A stretch of 64,000 nucleotides of DNA, from the NCBI RefSeq assembly GCF_003286075.1, contig NZ_QLUV01000009.1:1-64000 (forward strand). Direction: 5' to 3'. Source of the stretch: Paracoccus endophyticus (GTDB taxonomy: Bacteria > Pseudomonadota > Alphaproteobacteria > Rhodobacterales > Rhodobacteraceae). Positions 1 through 8,010 of this stretch are shown here, piece by piece; positions within the stretch are counted from its first letter, which is position 1, and each line of letters opens with the position of its first letter. Both the position numbers and the translations under genes were made by a program. Below the pieces are notes generated by a model. That model was not told where the DNA came from. It saw only the letters and a program-made list of their open reading frames with translations, and did no database searches.

Positions 1-99
1 CCCTATTGCTTCACCTGATTGCGGCGAGGATTTGGCCCGAAAGAACCCTGCACAGGGAAGTATTAGCCGCCTGACACGGTTGTTCAGAGCCGACTAAGG

Positions 100-134
100 A
101 AGGGGGGCGCGGGACCTGCGCCCGCGCCCCCCTT
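100..134 (-). terminator. Strong GC hairpin after the hsp20 gene
   Basis: A perfect 14-bp inverted repeat (arms 100-113 and 121-134, 7-nt loop) lies 28 bp past the stop of the Hsp20 gene. There is no long T-run, only CCTT on the minus strand, so it could also be the terminator of a gene entering from the left. Positions 1-99 hold no gene that I can recognise. Confidence 0.7.
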
Positions 135-162
135 GACGTGCGGCCCGGCGGGCGGCCTTGGA

Positions 163-636
163 TCAGGCGTCCAGACGGTTCGCCTGCGCCTCGACCGTGG
201 TGGACGGGCCAGAGGTCTTGGCGATCTCGATCCGGCGGGGCTTCAGCGCCTCGGGGATTTCGCGCACCAGGTCGATGTGCAGCATCCCGTCGGCATGGCT
301 CGCGCCCTCGACCCGGACGTGGTCGGCCAGGGCGAACTTGCGCTCGAACGCACGGGTGGCGATGCCGCGGTGCAGATAGGTGCGGCCCTCGTCCTCGGCC
401 GCCTTCTGCGCGGCGACGATCACGGCGCCATCGCGCACATCGACCGACAGGTCGTCGGCGGCAAAGCCGGCCACGGCGATCGAGATGCGATACGCATTCT
501 CGCCGGTCTTCTCGATGTTGTAGGGCGGGTAGGTCGGCGCCGACAGGTCCGAGGTCAGGGCGCGGTCCATCAGGTCCGCAATCCGGTCGAACCCGACCGA
601 GGCGCGATAGAGCGGGGCAAGATCCATGTTACGCAT
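163..636 (-). CDS. Small heat-shock protein, Hsp20/IbpA family
   Basis: The product is a 157-aa ATP-independent holdase chaperone that should bind unfolding proteins in the cytoplasm and pass them to DnaK/ClpB. The N-terminus (MRNMDLAPLYR, then VGFDRIADLMDRAL) is the usual alphaproteobacterial class A form. An alpha-crystallin domain follows at about residues 35-130, with the GMLHIDLVREIPE strand near its end. I chose the ATG at 636 because AAAGGA sits eight bases upstream. An ATG at 645 would overlap that ribosome site, and one at 627 is also possible. The gene stands alone. Its leader carries a heat-shock promoter and a ROSE-like thermometer, listed separately. Confidence 0.93.
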   Translation of the reverse strand: MRNMDLAPLYRASVGFDRIADLMDRALTSDLSAPTYPPYNIEKTGENAYRISIAVAGFAADDLSVDVRDGAVIVAAQKAAEDEGRTYLHRGIATRAFERKFALADHVRVEGASHADGMLHIDLVREIPEALKPRRIEIAKTSGPSTTVEAQANRLDA

Positions 637-642
637 GTGTCG

Positions 643-720
643 CATCCTTTGCAGCGATGAGAGTTGTGCTGCCCCCCGATGACCGGGCGGGCTTAGGATG
701 TCGGCGCCGGTTGGCCATCC
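643..720 (-). promoter_or_regulatory. ROSE-like RNA thermometer in the hsp20 5' UTR
   Basis: Read on the minus strand, the leader can fold into three successive hairpins. The first has arms at 716-720 and 696-700. The second is a GC-rich stem with arms at 684-692 and 671-678. The last is a short hairpin at 659-643. In it UCGCU faces the Shine-Dalgarno AGGA across a GCAA loop, closed by CAUC/GAUG. UYGCU opposite the SD, with an unpaired G, is the hallmark of ROSE elements that melt on heating. The folding is my manual pairing; the family assignment is inference. Confidence 0.6.
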
Positions 721-728
721 GACGCGAA

Positions 729-759
729 AAATGTGGTGAGGTGCCCTTGGGGTTTCAAG
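729..759 (-). promoter_or_regulatory. RpoH (sigma-32) type promoter of hsp20
   Basis: On the minus strand CTTGAAA (759-753) is followed after 16 bp by CCACATTT (736-729). The known sigma-32 consensus is CTTGAAA, 11-16 bp, CCCCATNT, so this matches at all but one fixed position. A start about seven bases downstream would give a leader of roughly 86 nt, which is the part that folds as the ROSE-like element. Confidence 0.6.
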
Positions 760-775
760 GGCCGCAATCGCACGA

Positions 776-1213
776 TCAGACCGGATCGGGGGCCCAGATC
801 GCAGGGTCGGCCAGCTCGATCGAGTTGCCCGCCGGGTCGCGCAGGTAGATCGACCGGGCACCGTTCGGCCAGCGGAAATCAGCCTCGATCGCGATGCCGC
901 GCGATTCCAGATGCGCGCGCCAGTCGTCCAGCGTCTCGGGCGCGGCGGCAAGGCAGGCGTGGCCCGGACCCACCGCCCCGTGCGGCGGCACGGGCAGGCG
1001 CGCGTCGGGGGCGGGCGGGCGCACCGTGGCGTGTGCGTCAAACACCAGCAGCACCTGCGACCGCGGGCTGTCGGCGGTTCTGAAGAACACATGCCGGCCG
1101 GGGACGCGGGCGATCACGGCCAGGCCCATCACCCCGGTCCAGAACGCCTCGGCCGCCGCAAGGTCGTCGGCGTAAAGCGCGGTTTCCAGCGTGCCGAGAA
1201 GGGGCGGCGTCAT
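776..1213 (-). CDS. VOC-family (glyoxalase/bleomycin resistance fold) protein
   Basis: This 145-aa protein has one vicinal-oxygen-chelate unit pair. The N-terminal half opens with LETALYADDLAAAEAFW. The C-terminal half ends in YLRDPAGNSIELADP, the usual strand carrying the metal-ligand Glu. Its substrate is unknown. The ATG overlaps the glcF stop as ATGA, so it is translated as the last gene of the glycolate oxidase operon. It may deal with a reactive carbonyl such as a glyoxylate-derived adduct, but that is only inference from context. Confidence 0.85.
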   Translation of the reverse strand: MTPPLLGTLETALYADDLAAAEAFWTGVMGLAVIARVPGRHVFFRTADSPRSQVLLVFDAHATVRPPAPDARLPVPPHGAVGPGHACLAAAPETLDDWRAHLESRGIAIEADFRWPNGARSIYLRDPAGNSIELADPAIWAPDPV

Positions 1214-2580
1214 GCGGCGGCCCCGGCCGGGATGTCGCCCAGGGCAGGCGGCACCGGCCCGCCGGTCGCCCAGTCCAGCAACTCGACCGTGTGAACGACA
1301 GGGATGCGCGTCCCCTGCCCGATCTGGACCATGCAGCCGATGTTGCCGGCGGCGACGGCCTGCGGACCCAGCGCCTCGATCGTGCGGACCTTGCGGTCGC
1401 GCAATTCCCCCGACAGCACCGGGTGCAGCAGGTTGTAGGTTCCGGCAGAGCCGCAGCACAGATGGCTGTCGGCCGGCGTGACCACCTGGAACCCGGCGCG
1501 CGCCAGCAGCGATTTGGGCGCGGCGACGATGCGCTGGCCGTGCTGCAGCGAACAGGCGGCGTGATAGGCCACGCGCAGCGCCCCAGGGACTGCCGGCGCG
1601 CCATGCCCTGTCGGCACCGCCGCCCCCGCGGTGCCCGTGCCGCCCGGCCGCGTCACGGGGGGCAGGCCATGGCCGTCGAGGAACTCGGTCACGTCGCGGG
1701 CCAGGCCCGCCACCCGTTCCGCGCCGGCACGGTCCGGGTCATGCGCGAACATATGTCCGTAATCCTTGACCGTCGTGCCGCATCCCGAGGCGTTGATGAT
1801 GATGGCGTCCAGCGGCTCGGCCGCGTCTGCCGCCAGAAAGGCGCGGATCGCCGCCCGTGCCGTCGCCATCGCCTGCCCTTCCTTGCCCATGTGATGGGTC
1901 AGCGCCCCGCAGCAGCCAAGGTTGGCCGGGATCACCACCTGGCAGCCCGCGCGGCGCAGCAGGCGGATCGTCGCGTCGTTGATGTCGGGGTTCAGCGCCC
2001 GCTGCGCGCAACCGGTCAGCAGCGCGACCCGCGCCCGGCGCGGCCCGATGGGGTCGAAGGTTGTCCCCAGATCGTCGCGCGTCGGTCCCGCGATGCGCCT
2101 TGGCGCCATCGCGATCATCGCCCGCAGCCGGGCGTCCGGCATCAGCCGGGCAAACGGCCGGGCCAGCCGCGCGCCCAGCAGGGCCAGCCGGAACCGTCCC
2201 GGATAGGGCACCACCGCCGCCAGCAGCGCGCGCAGCGCCCGGTCGGTCCAAGGCCGGTGGTAGGTGTTCTCGACATGCACGCGGGCATGGTCGATCAGGT
2301 GCATATAGTCCACGCCCGACGGACAAGTGGTCATGCAGGCCAGGCAGGACAGGCAGCGGTCGATGTGCAGCGCCGTGCGGTCGTCGGCGGCGCGGCCCGA
2401 TTCCAGCATGTCCTTGATCAGGTAGATGCGGCCGCGCGGGCTGTCCAGCTCGTCGCCCAGGACCTGATAGGTGGGGCAGGTCGCGGTGCAGAACCCGCAA
2501 TGCACGCAGGTCCGCAGGATGCCGTTCGCCTCGGCGATCGCGGGATTGGCCAGCTGTTCGGGGGTGAAGGCCGTCTGCAT
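1210..2580 (-). CDS. glcF: Glycolate oxidase iron-sulfur subunit GlcF
   Basis: This 456-aa subunit carries electrons from the flavin subunits of glycolate oxidase towards the quinone pool at the membrane. Two ferredoxin-type 4Fe-4S motifs are visible: C25-x2-C28-x2-C31-x3-C35 (CVHCGFCTATCP) and C76-x2-C79-x2-C82-x3-C86 (CLSCLACMTTCP). Two cysteine-rich CCG domains follow (GCCGALTHHMG and CCGSAGTYN), as in GlcF and heterodisulfide-reductase-type proteins. Length fits the family at about 410-460 aa. The start codon directly abuts the glcE stop. Confidence 0.95.
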   Translation of the reverse strand: MQTAFTPEQLANPAIAEANGILRTCVHCGFCTATCPTYQVLGDELDSPRGRIYLIKDMLESGRAADDRTALHIDRCLSCLACMTTCPSGVDYMHLIDHARVHVENTYHRPWTDRALRALLAAVVPYPGRFRLALLGARLARPFARLMPDARLRAMIAMAPRRIAGPTRDDLGTTFDPIGPRRARVALLTGCAQRALNPDINDATIRLLRRAGCQVVIPANLGCCGALTHHMGKEGQAMATARAAIRAFLAADAAEPLDAIIINASGCGTTVKDYGHMFAHDPDRAGAERVAGLARDVTEFLDGHGLPPVTRPGGTGTAGAAVPTGHGAPAVPGALRVAYHAACSLQHGQRIVAAPKSLLARAGFQVVTPADSHLCCGSAGTYNLLHPVLSGELRDRKVRTIEALGPQAVAAGNIGCMVQIGQGTRIPVVHTVELLDWATGGPVPPALGDIPAGAAA

Positions 2581-3660
2581 CTAGGGTCTCCCGGAAAACA
2601 GGCCGCGCGGGTCGAACTGCGCGCGCATCTGGTCGTTCAGCCGCTGCACGGCCGGACCCGGTGCGGGAACGGTGCGCGCGGGCGCCCCGTGCACGCGGAC
2701 GGCAAAGGCCCCCGCGGGCAGGTCGGGCGGCATCCAGTCGGACGGCGCCTGCGCCCAGATCAGCGCCCCGCCCCAGTCCAGCGCCACCGCGCCGGGCAGC
2801 GCGCCCACCAGCGCGGCCGCCTGCGAGGGGCGGCAGACGATCCGCCAGACCGCGCCGGTGCCCAGGCTTGCCAAGCCGCCGGGCATCTGGCGCAGGGCCG
2901 TGAAATCGGCGTTGCCCGCCTGCACCTCGACCGTGCCGAATGGCGCCAGCCGCTGCGCCAGCGTCTCGGCGCGGATGGCGACCGATCCGGCCAGCCCCTC
3001 GACCCGCAGGACGGTCCGCCCGGATGGCAGCACCCCCGCCCCTGTCACGTCCCACGGCCCGGTCAGCGCGGCGGTCATCGCGGCGACGGCGCGGGCAGGG
3101 TCAAGGTCCGAAAGGCTCAGCGTGGCGCAGGCCGGGGGCACCGGCTGGGTCTTGAACGCGACCTCGGTCAGGACGCCCAGCGTGCCGCGGCTGCCCGCCA
3201 TCAGCTTGACCAGGTCATAGCCGGTGACGTTCTTCATCACGCGGCCGCCGTTGCGGACGATGTCGCCGCGCCCATCGACAAAGGTCACGCCGATCAGGCT
3301 GTCGCGGGCGGCCCCGTCCTTGACCCGGCGCGGGCCACTGGCGTTGGCGGCCGCGACGCCGCCGATGGTCGATCCCGGCGCGGCCGGCGGCTCGAAGGCA
3401 AGGCGCTGCTGCTCGGCCGCCAGCGCCGCCTCGACCTCGGCCAGCGGCGTGCCGGCGCGCACGACGATGGTCAGCGCCGCGGGTTCGTACAGCGTGATGC
3501 CGGTCAGCCCGGCGGTGGACAGCCGCGTGCCGCCCCCCTCGCCCGGCAGCAGCCTCGTGCCGCCCCCTACGACGGCCAGCGGCCCGCTTGCGCCCCGCAT
3601 GATGTCGGCCAGCGCCTTTTCGGACGCGGGGACCTGCGCGCGGGCGTCGTCAGGCGGCAT
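2581..3660 (-). CDS. glcE: Glycolate oxidase FAD-binding subunit GlcE
   Basis: This 359-aa protein is the second flavin-domain subunit of the glycolate oxidase complex. An FAD-binding PCMH-type domain fills the N-terminal half. It shows VVGGGTRLLPGE, GSTIGGVAAANASGPRR and the VTGYDLVKLMAGSRGTLGV strand. The C-terminal part is shorter than in GlcD. The start overlaps the end of glcD by 11 bp and the stop touches the glcF start, so the three subunits are almost certainly translated from one mRNA. Confidence 0.95.
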   Translation of the reverse strand: MPPDDARAQVPASEKALADIMRGASGPLAVVGGGTRLLPGEGGGTRLSTAGLTGITLYEPAALTIVVRAGTPLAEVEAALAAEQQRLAFEPPAAPGSTIGGVAAANASGPRRVKDGAARDSLIGVTFVDGRGDIVRNGGRVMKNVTGYDLVKLMAGSRGTLGVLTEVAFKTQPVPPACATLSLSDLDPARAVAAMTAALTGPWDVTGAGVLPSGRTVLRVEGLAGSVAIRAETLAQRLAPFGTVEVQAGNADFTALRQMPGGLASLGTGAVWRIVCRPSQAAALVGALPGAVALDWGGALIWAQAPSDWMPPDLPAGAFAVRVHGAPARTVPAPGPAVQRLNDQMRAQFDPRGLFSGRP

Positions 3661-5098
3661 TGCGGCGCCCTTCGCGGCGGCTGGCCGATGTGGCCAGCGG
3701 GAAGACCTTGGCCGCGTTCAGCAGCCACAGGGGGTCGAACACGTCCTTGACGCGCATCTGCGCCTGCATGTCTGTGTCCGAGAACTGGGCGCCCATCAGG
3801 TCGCGTTTTTCGACGCCGACGCCATGCTCGCCGGTCAGGCAGCCGCCCACCTCGACGCACAGCCGCAGGATGTCGGCGCCCAGCGCCTCGACCCGCTCCA
3901 GATCGCCGGGGCGGTTGGCGTCGAAGATGATCAGCGGGTGCATGTTGCCGTCGCCCGCATGAAAGACGTTGGCGACGGGCAGGCCGGCCGCGTCCGACAT
4001 CTCGGCGATGCGCCTCAGCACCTGCGGCAGGGCGCTGACCGGGATGGTGCCGTCCAGGCACATATAGTCGCCCCTCTGCCCCATCGCGCCGAAGGCCGAC
4101 TTGCGGCCCAGCCAGATGCGGCGCGATTCGTCCTCGGACTTGCTCTCGCGGAACTCGACCGGGGCAAAGCGCAGGGCGATGTCGCGGATCAGCGCCAGCT
4201 GCTCGTCGATCTCGGGGGGCGTGCCCTCGACCTCGACGATCAGCAGCGCCTCGCAATCGGGGTATCCGGGGTGGGCGAAGTTTTCGGTCGCGACGATGCA
4301 GGGGCGGTCCATGAACTCGATCGCCACGGGCAGGACGCCCGCGCGGATGATGGCCGCGACGCAGGCGCCGGCGGTTTCCGACGAATCGAACCCGATCAGC
4401 ACCGGGCGCGCGCCGGCGGGCTTGGGCAGGATGCGCAGCGTGGCTTCGGTGACGACCCCAAGCTGGCCTTCGGACCCGCAGATCACGCCCAGCAGGTCCA
4501 GGCCCGGCGCCTCGCCCATGGGGCCGCCCAGCTCGACCACGGTGCCGTCTATCAGCACGACGGTCGCGCCCAGCAGGTTGTTGGTCGTGACGCCGTATTT
4601 CAGGCAATGCGCCCCGCCCGAGTTCATGCCGATGTTGCCGCCGATGGCGCAGGCCAGCTGCGACGACGGGTCGGGGGCATAGAAGAACCCGGCGTCGTCC
4701 ACCGCGCCCGACACCGACAGGTTCGTGCGCCCGGCCTGCACGCGGATCAGCCGGTCGCCGTAATCGACCTCGAGCACGGCGTTCAGCCGCGCCAGCCCCA
4801 GCACCACGGCGTCGGCCGTGGGCATCGAGCCGCCCGCCAGGCTGGTCCCGGCCCCGCGCGGCACCACCGGGACGCGTTCGTCATGGCAGACGCGCAGGAC
4901 GGCGGCGACCTCGGCCGTCGTGGTGGGCAGGGCCACGGCCAGCGGCGGGCAGCGATAGACCGACAGCGCGTCGCATTCATAGGCCCGCGCCTCGACCGGG
5001 TCGTCGATCACGGTGCCCGCGCCGACTGCCCGGCGCAACCTTGCCACGACGGCCCCGCGGCGGGCGATGACGGCGCTGTCGGGCAAGGGCATCTGCAT
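3650..5098 (-). CDS. glcD: Glycolate oxidase catalytic subunit GlcD
   Basis: This 482-aa FAD-linked oxidase turns glycolate (or D-lactate) into glyoxylate. The PCMH FAD domain shows VVPRGAGTSLAGG and IGGNIGMNSGGAHCLKYG. The FAD-oxidase C-terminal domain ends with the characteristic CLTGEHGVGVEKR segment. ATG 5098 is preceded by AAGGA at a good distance; a second ATG lies two codons later at 5092. A longer open frame upstream has no ribosome site and runs into the DUF465 gene. It is the first enzyme gene of the glcDEF operon. Confidence 0.96.
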   Translation of the reverse strand: MQMPLPDSAVIARRGAVVARLRRAVGAGTVIDDPVEARAYECDALSVYRCPPLAVALPTTTAEVAAVLRVCHDERVPVVPRGAGTSLAGGSMPTADAVVLGLARLNAVLEVDYGDRLIRVQAGRTNLSVSGAVDDAGFFYAPDPSSQLACAIGGNIGMNSGGAHCLKYGVTTNNLLGATVVLIDGTVVELGGPMGEAPGLDLLGVICGSEGQLGVVTEATLRILPKPAGARPVLIGFDSSETAGACVAAIIRAGVLPVAIEFMDRPCIVATENFAHPGYPDCEALLIVEVEGTPPEIDEQLALIRDIALRFAPVEFRESKSEDESRRIWLGRKSAFGAMGQRGDYMCLDGTIPVSALPQVLRRIAEMSDAAGLPVANVFHAGDGNMHPLIIFDANRPGDLERVEALGADILRLCVEVGGCLTGEHGVGVEKRDLMGAQFSDTDMQAQMRVKDVFDPLWLLNAAKVFPLATSASRREGRRNAA

Positions 5099-5114
5099 CG
5101 GTGCGGTCCTTGGG

Positions 5115-5354
5115 TCAGTGCGATCCGGCCAGCATCCGCGCGATCTCGTCCTTGAGCCGGGCGCGTTCCTTGCGCAGGTCCGTCTCGGCCTCGGCCGACA
5201 TCGGCGTCTGGCGCGATTCCGCACCGGCGACGCGGTCGTTCACGCTGTCATAGTCGTCCAGCAGGCGGGCGAAGTGTCCGTTCGACAGCTTCAGCGCGTG
5301 GATGCGGTCGGCAGCGTCGGGGAATTCCTCGTGGATGGCATGAGGGGCAGCCAT
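5115..5354 (-). CDS. DUF465 (YdcH-like) small protein
   Basis: A 79-aa, highly charged, all-helical protein. The IHEEFPDAADRIHALK start, the HFARLLDDYDSVNDRV middle and the LRKERARLKDEIARML end match the DUF465/YdcH family, whose function is unknown. The start has AAAGGA upstream. It ends 16 bp before glcD, so it probably leads the glycolate oxidase transcript. I see no residue pointing to a role in glycolate use. Confidence 0.85.
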   Translation of the reverse strand: MAAPHAIHEEFPDAADRIHALKLSNGHFARLLDDYDSVNDRVAGAESRQTPMSAEAETDLRKERARLKDEIARMLAGSH

Positions 5355-5479
5355 GGCAATCGTCCTTTCCATTGGCGCACGGTCGTGCGGTCCCCTCAAG
5401 GTCTAATCCCGGCGCGGTCCCGTGACAACCGGGCGGCGCGGCGGCCAAGCCGCTGGCCCGAGGGCACGGGCAGGGCTAG

Positions 5480-6199
5480 ATGTCGGGCATGCGCTGGATC
5501 ACCCCCCTGCCCCTTGGCCTGTCGGCCGCCGACCTTGCCGCGCTGGCGCTGCTGGCGCTGGCCTGGTTCGGCGTGTGCCGGCTGGTCGAGCGTCCGCCCG
5601 CAAGCCGGCCGTCGGTGTCGGTCCTGATGAAGCGCTATCGCCGCGAATGGATGCGCCAGTTCCTGCATCGCGACCCCCGCATCTTCGACGGCAACATCCT
5701 GTCCAGCCTGCGCGAGGGGACGTCGTTCTTCGCCTCGGCCTGCATGATCGCGCTGGGGGGCGGCATGGCGCTGATCGGCAACACCGATCCGCTGGCCGGC
5801 ATCGCCCGCGACCTTGAGGCCCAGGAGATTCCGGCCCTGCTGTGGCGGCTCAAGATCCTGCTGATCATGCTGTTTCTGGCCAACGCCTTCATGAAGTTCG
5901 TCTGGGCGCACCGGCTGTTCGGCTATTGCGCGGTGATGATGGCGGCGGTGCCCAACGATCCCGGCCACCCCCGCGCGCTGGACCGCGCGATGGCCGCGGC
6001 CGAGGTCAATATCCACGCCGCCCGCAACTTCAACATCGGGCTGCGCGCGGTCTATTTCGCGCTGGGATCGGCGGGCTGGCTGGCGGGGCCGTGGGGGCTG
6101 ATGCTGGGTCTGGCGATCGTCAGCGCGATGACGCTGCGGCGCGAGTTCGCGTCGGGGTCGCGGCAGGCGATCCTGAACGACATGGGCCGCGACGGCTGA
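5480..6199 (+). CDS. DUF599 family inner-membrane protein
   Basis: This 239-aa protein has four likely membrane segments: near residues 14-34, 82-102, 120-142 and 190-220. The pattern is typical of DUF599 proteins, including the RYRREWMRQF motif before the second segment and the conserved NFNIGLRAVYFA stretch. Function is unknown. A second ATG three codons in (5489) is a fair alternative start. It stands alone between the glc operon and the convergent leucine-degradation genes. Confidence 0.85.
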   Translation: MSGMRWITPLPLGLSAADLAALALLALAWFGVCRLVERPPASRPSVSVLMKRYRREWMRQFLHRDPRIFDGNILSSLREGTSFFASACMIALGGGMALIGNTDPLAGIARDLEAQEIPALLWRLKILLIMLFLANAFMKFVWAHRLFGYCAVMMAAVPNDPGHPRALDRAMAAAEVNIHAARNFNIGLRAVYFALGSAGWLAGPWGLMLGLAIVSAMTLRREFASGSRQAILNDMGRDG

Positions 6200-6210
6200 A
6201 CGGCCCGGGT

Positions 6211-6230
6211 CCGCCGCGGGGCCGCGGCGG
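6211..6230. terminator. Bidirectional hairpin between convergent genes
   Basis: A 9-bp perfect inverted repeat of CCGCCGCGG with a two-base centre lies between the ends of the DUF599 gene and the convergent hydratase gene. No T-run follows on either side. Confidence 0.45.
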
Positions 6231-6254
6231 CACGGGTCCGCGCGACGGCCATGC

Positions 6255-7034
6255 CTATTGGTGCCAGCGCGGCTTGCGCCTGTCGAAGAACGCCGCGATG
6301 CCCTCGGGCGCCTCGTCGTCCTCCCAGACCGCGACCAGCGCGTCGATGGACCGCTCGATGGCCTGCGGGTCGATGCGCGGACCCAGGGCGCGCGCCAGGC
6401 GCTTGGCGGCGGCGACGGCCTTGGGGGCGGTCTGCAGATAGGGGATCACCTCGTCCTCGACCGCGGCGTCCAGGTCCGCGCCATCGACGGCATAGGCCAG
6501 CAGGCCCAGCGACACCGCCTCGGCCGCGTCGAACAGGCGCGCCGACATGAAGACGCGCCGGGCGCGATCCTCGCCCATGCGGGCCAGCACATAGGGGCCG
6601 ATGGTCGCGGGAATCAGGCCCAGCCGCGTCTCGGTCAGGCCGAAGGTCGCGCCGCGCGCGCCCACGGCCACGTCGCAGACCGACATCAGCCCCACGCCGC
6701 CGCCGAACGCATTGCCCTGCACGCGCCCGATCAGGGGCTTGGGCAGTTCGTTCAGGGCGTTCAGCATGCCGGCAAGCGCCTGCGCCCCCTGCCGCCGGTC
6801 GGCGGGGGCGGCGGCCATCTGCTCGCGCATCCAGTCCAGGTCGCCGCCTGCGCAGAACGACGTCCCCTCGGCCGCCAGCACGACCGCGCGCACGGCGGGA
6901 TCGGCGCCCAGGCGACCCGCCGCGGCGGTCAGCTCGGCGATCATCTGGGCCGACAGGGCGTTGTGCTTGGCCGCGCGCGTCATCCACAGCGTGGCGATTC
7001 CGCGGGCGTCGGTGTCGATTCGAATGGTGTCCAT
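6255..7034 (-). CDS. Enoyl-CoA hydratase, probably 3-methylglutaconyl-CoA hydratase
   Basis: A 259-aa crotonase-fold enzyme. Oxyanion-hole segments are visible at AKHNALSAQM and FCAGGDLDWM. The active-site stretch GGVGLMSVCDVAVG continues into FGLTETRLGLIPATIGPYV, which is typical of the LiuC/AUH group. It would hydrate 3-methylglutaconyl-CoA to HMG-CoA. That is the step between methylcrotonyl-CoA carboxylase and HMG-CoA lyase, both encoded just upstream on the same strand. The specificity rests on this neighbourhood. The gap to the lyase gene is 85 bp. Confidence 0.88.
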   Translation of the reverse strand: MDTIRIDTDARGIATLWMTRAAKHNALSAQMIAELTAAAGRLGADPAVRAVVLAAEGTSFCAGGDLDWMREQMAAAPADRRQGAQALAGMLNALNELPKPLIGRVQGNAFGGGVGLMSVCDVAVGARGATFGLTETRLGLIPATIGPYVLARMGEDRARRVFMSARLFDAAEAVSLGLLAYAVDGADLDAAVEDEVIPYLQTAPKAVAAAKRLARALGPRIDPQAIERSIDALVAVWEDDEAPEGIAAFFDRRKPRWHQ

Positions 7035-7119
7035 CGGCCTCTCCGTCAGGGCGTGGCGCGCGTTCGGCCAGGGGGCTGCGTGCAGGGACGCGCCGCTGGC
7101 TGCCGGCGTCGCGGGGTTG

Positions 7120-8010
7120 TCATGGGCGCGCAGGGCTGTCGATGGGATCGGCCGGCCCCGGGGCCACCAGCGCGCGCGCCATCGCCGCCGCCTGCCCCAG
7201 CACGGCCATGTCCAGCCCGGTGTCGAACCCCCGGGCCGCCAGATGCGCGGCCGTGCGTTCCGTGGCCACGTTCCCGGCCGCGCCGGGCGCATAGGGGCAG
7301 CCGCCAAGGCCCCCCACCGCCGCGTCGAAGACCCGCAGCCCGCGTGCAAGGCTTGCGTCGATGTTGTCCAGCGCCCGCCCGGCGGTGTCATGGTAATGTC
7401 CGGCCAGCCTGTCCGCCGGCACCTCGTCCAGCACGGCGGCCAGCATCGCGTCGATCGTGTCGGGCCGGCCCTGCCCGATGGTGTCGCCCAGGCTGATTTC
7501 GTGACAGCCCAGCGCGTAAAGCCGGCCGGCAAGCCGCGCCACGGCAGCCGGCGGCACCGGCCCGTCGAACGGACAGTCGGTCACGACGCTGACATAGCCG
7601 CGCACCGGGATTCCGTCAGCCTGCGCGGCCTGCAGGACCGGGACGAACCGGGCAACGCTGTCCTCGACCGAGCAGTTCAGGTTGGCGCGGCTGAACCCCT
7701 CGGACGCGCTGGCGAAGACCGCGACCTCGTCGGCGCGGGCCGCGCGCGCGGCGTGATAGCCGCGCAGGTTCGGGGTCAGCACGCCATAGCGGACGCCGGG
7801 CGCGCGCGTGATGCCGGCCATCACCTCGGCCGCATCGGCCATCTGCGGCACCCATGCGGCGGGCACGAAGCTTGTCACCTCGATCCGGCGGAACCCCGCG
7901 CGGCCCAGCAGATCGACCAGCGCGATCTTGTCGGCGGCCGGGATCAGGCGGCGCTCGTTCTGCAACCCGTCGCGCGGGCCCATCTCGACGATCTCGACGG
8001 TCTCAGTCAT
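7120..8010 (-). CDS. mvaB: Hydroxymethylglutaryl-CoA lyase
   Basis: This 296-aa TIM-barrel lyase splits HMG-CoA into acetoacetate and acetyl-CoA, the last step of leucine degradation. Signatures are EMGPRDGLQNE at the N-terminus, CHEISLGDTIGQG in the barrel and LGGCPYAPGAAGN, the cysteine loop typical of HMG-CoA lyases. Length matches the bacterial family at about 290-300 aa. Its start lies inside the end of the GST gene (8-bp overlap), indicating coupled translation. Confidence 0.94.
   Translation of the reverse strand: MTETVEIVEMGPRDGLQNERRLIPAADKIALVDLLGRAGFRRIEVTSFVPAAWVPQMADAAEVMAGITRAPGVRYGVLTPNLRGYHAARAARADEVAVFASASEGFSRANLNCSVEDSVARFVPVLQAAQADGIPVRGYVSVVTDCPFDGPVPPAAVARLAGRLYALGCHEISLGDTIGQGRPDTIDAMLAAVLDEVPADRLAGHYHDTAGRALDNIDASLARGLRVFDAAVGGLGGCPYAPGAAGNVATERTAAHLAARGFDTGLDMAVLGQAAAMARALVAPGPADPIDSPARP

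Noticed and set aside
1291-3750. 819-codon plus-strand open frame opposite glcF and glcE
   Set aside because: It is a mirror of high-GC codon bias. The protein is low-complexity Arg/Gly/His-rich, with no ribosome site, while the opposite strand encodes clear GlcE and GlcF.
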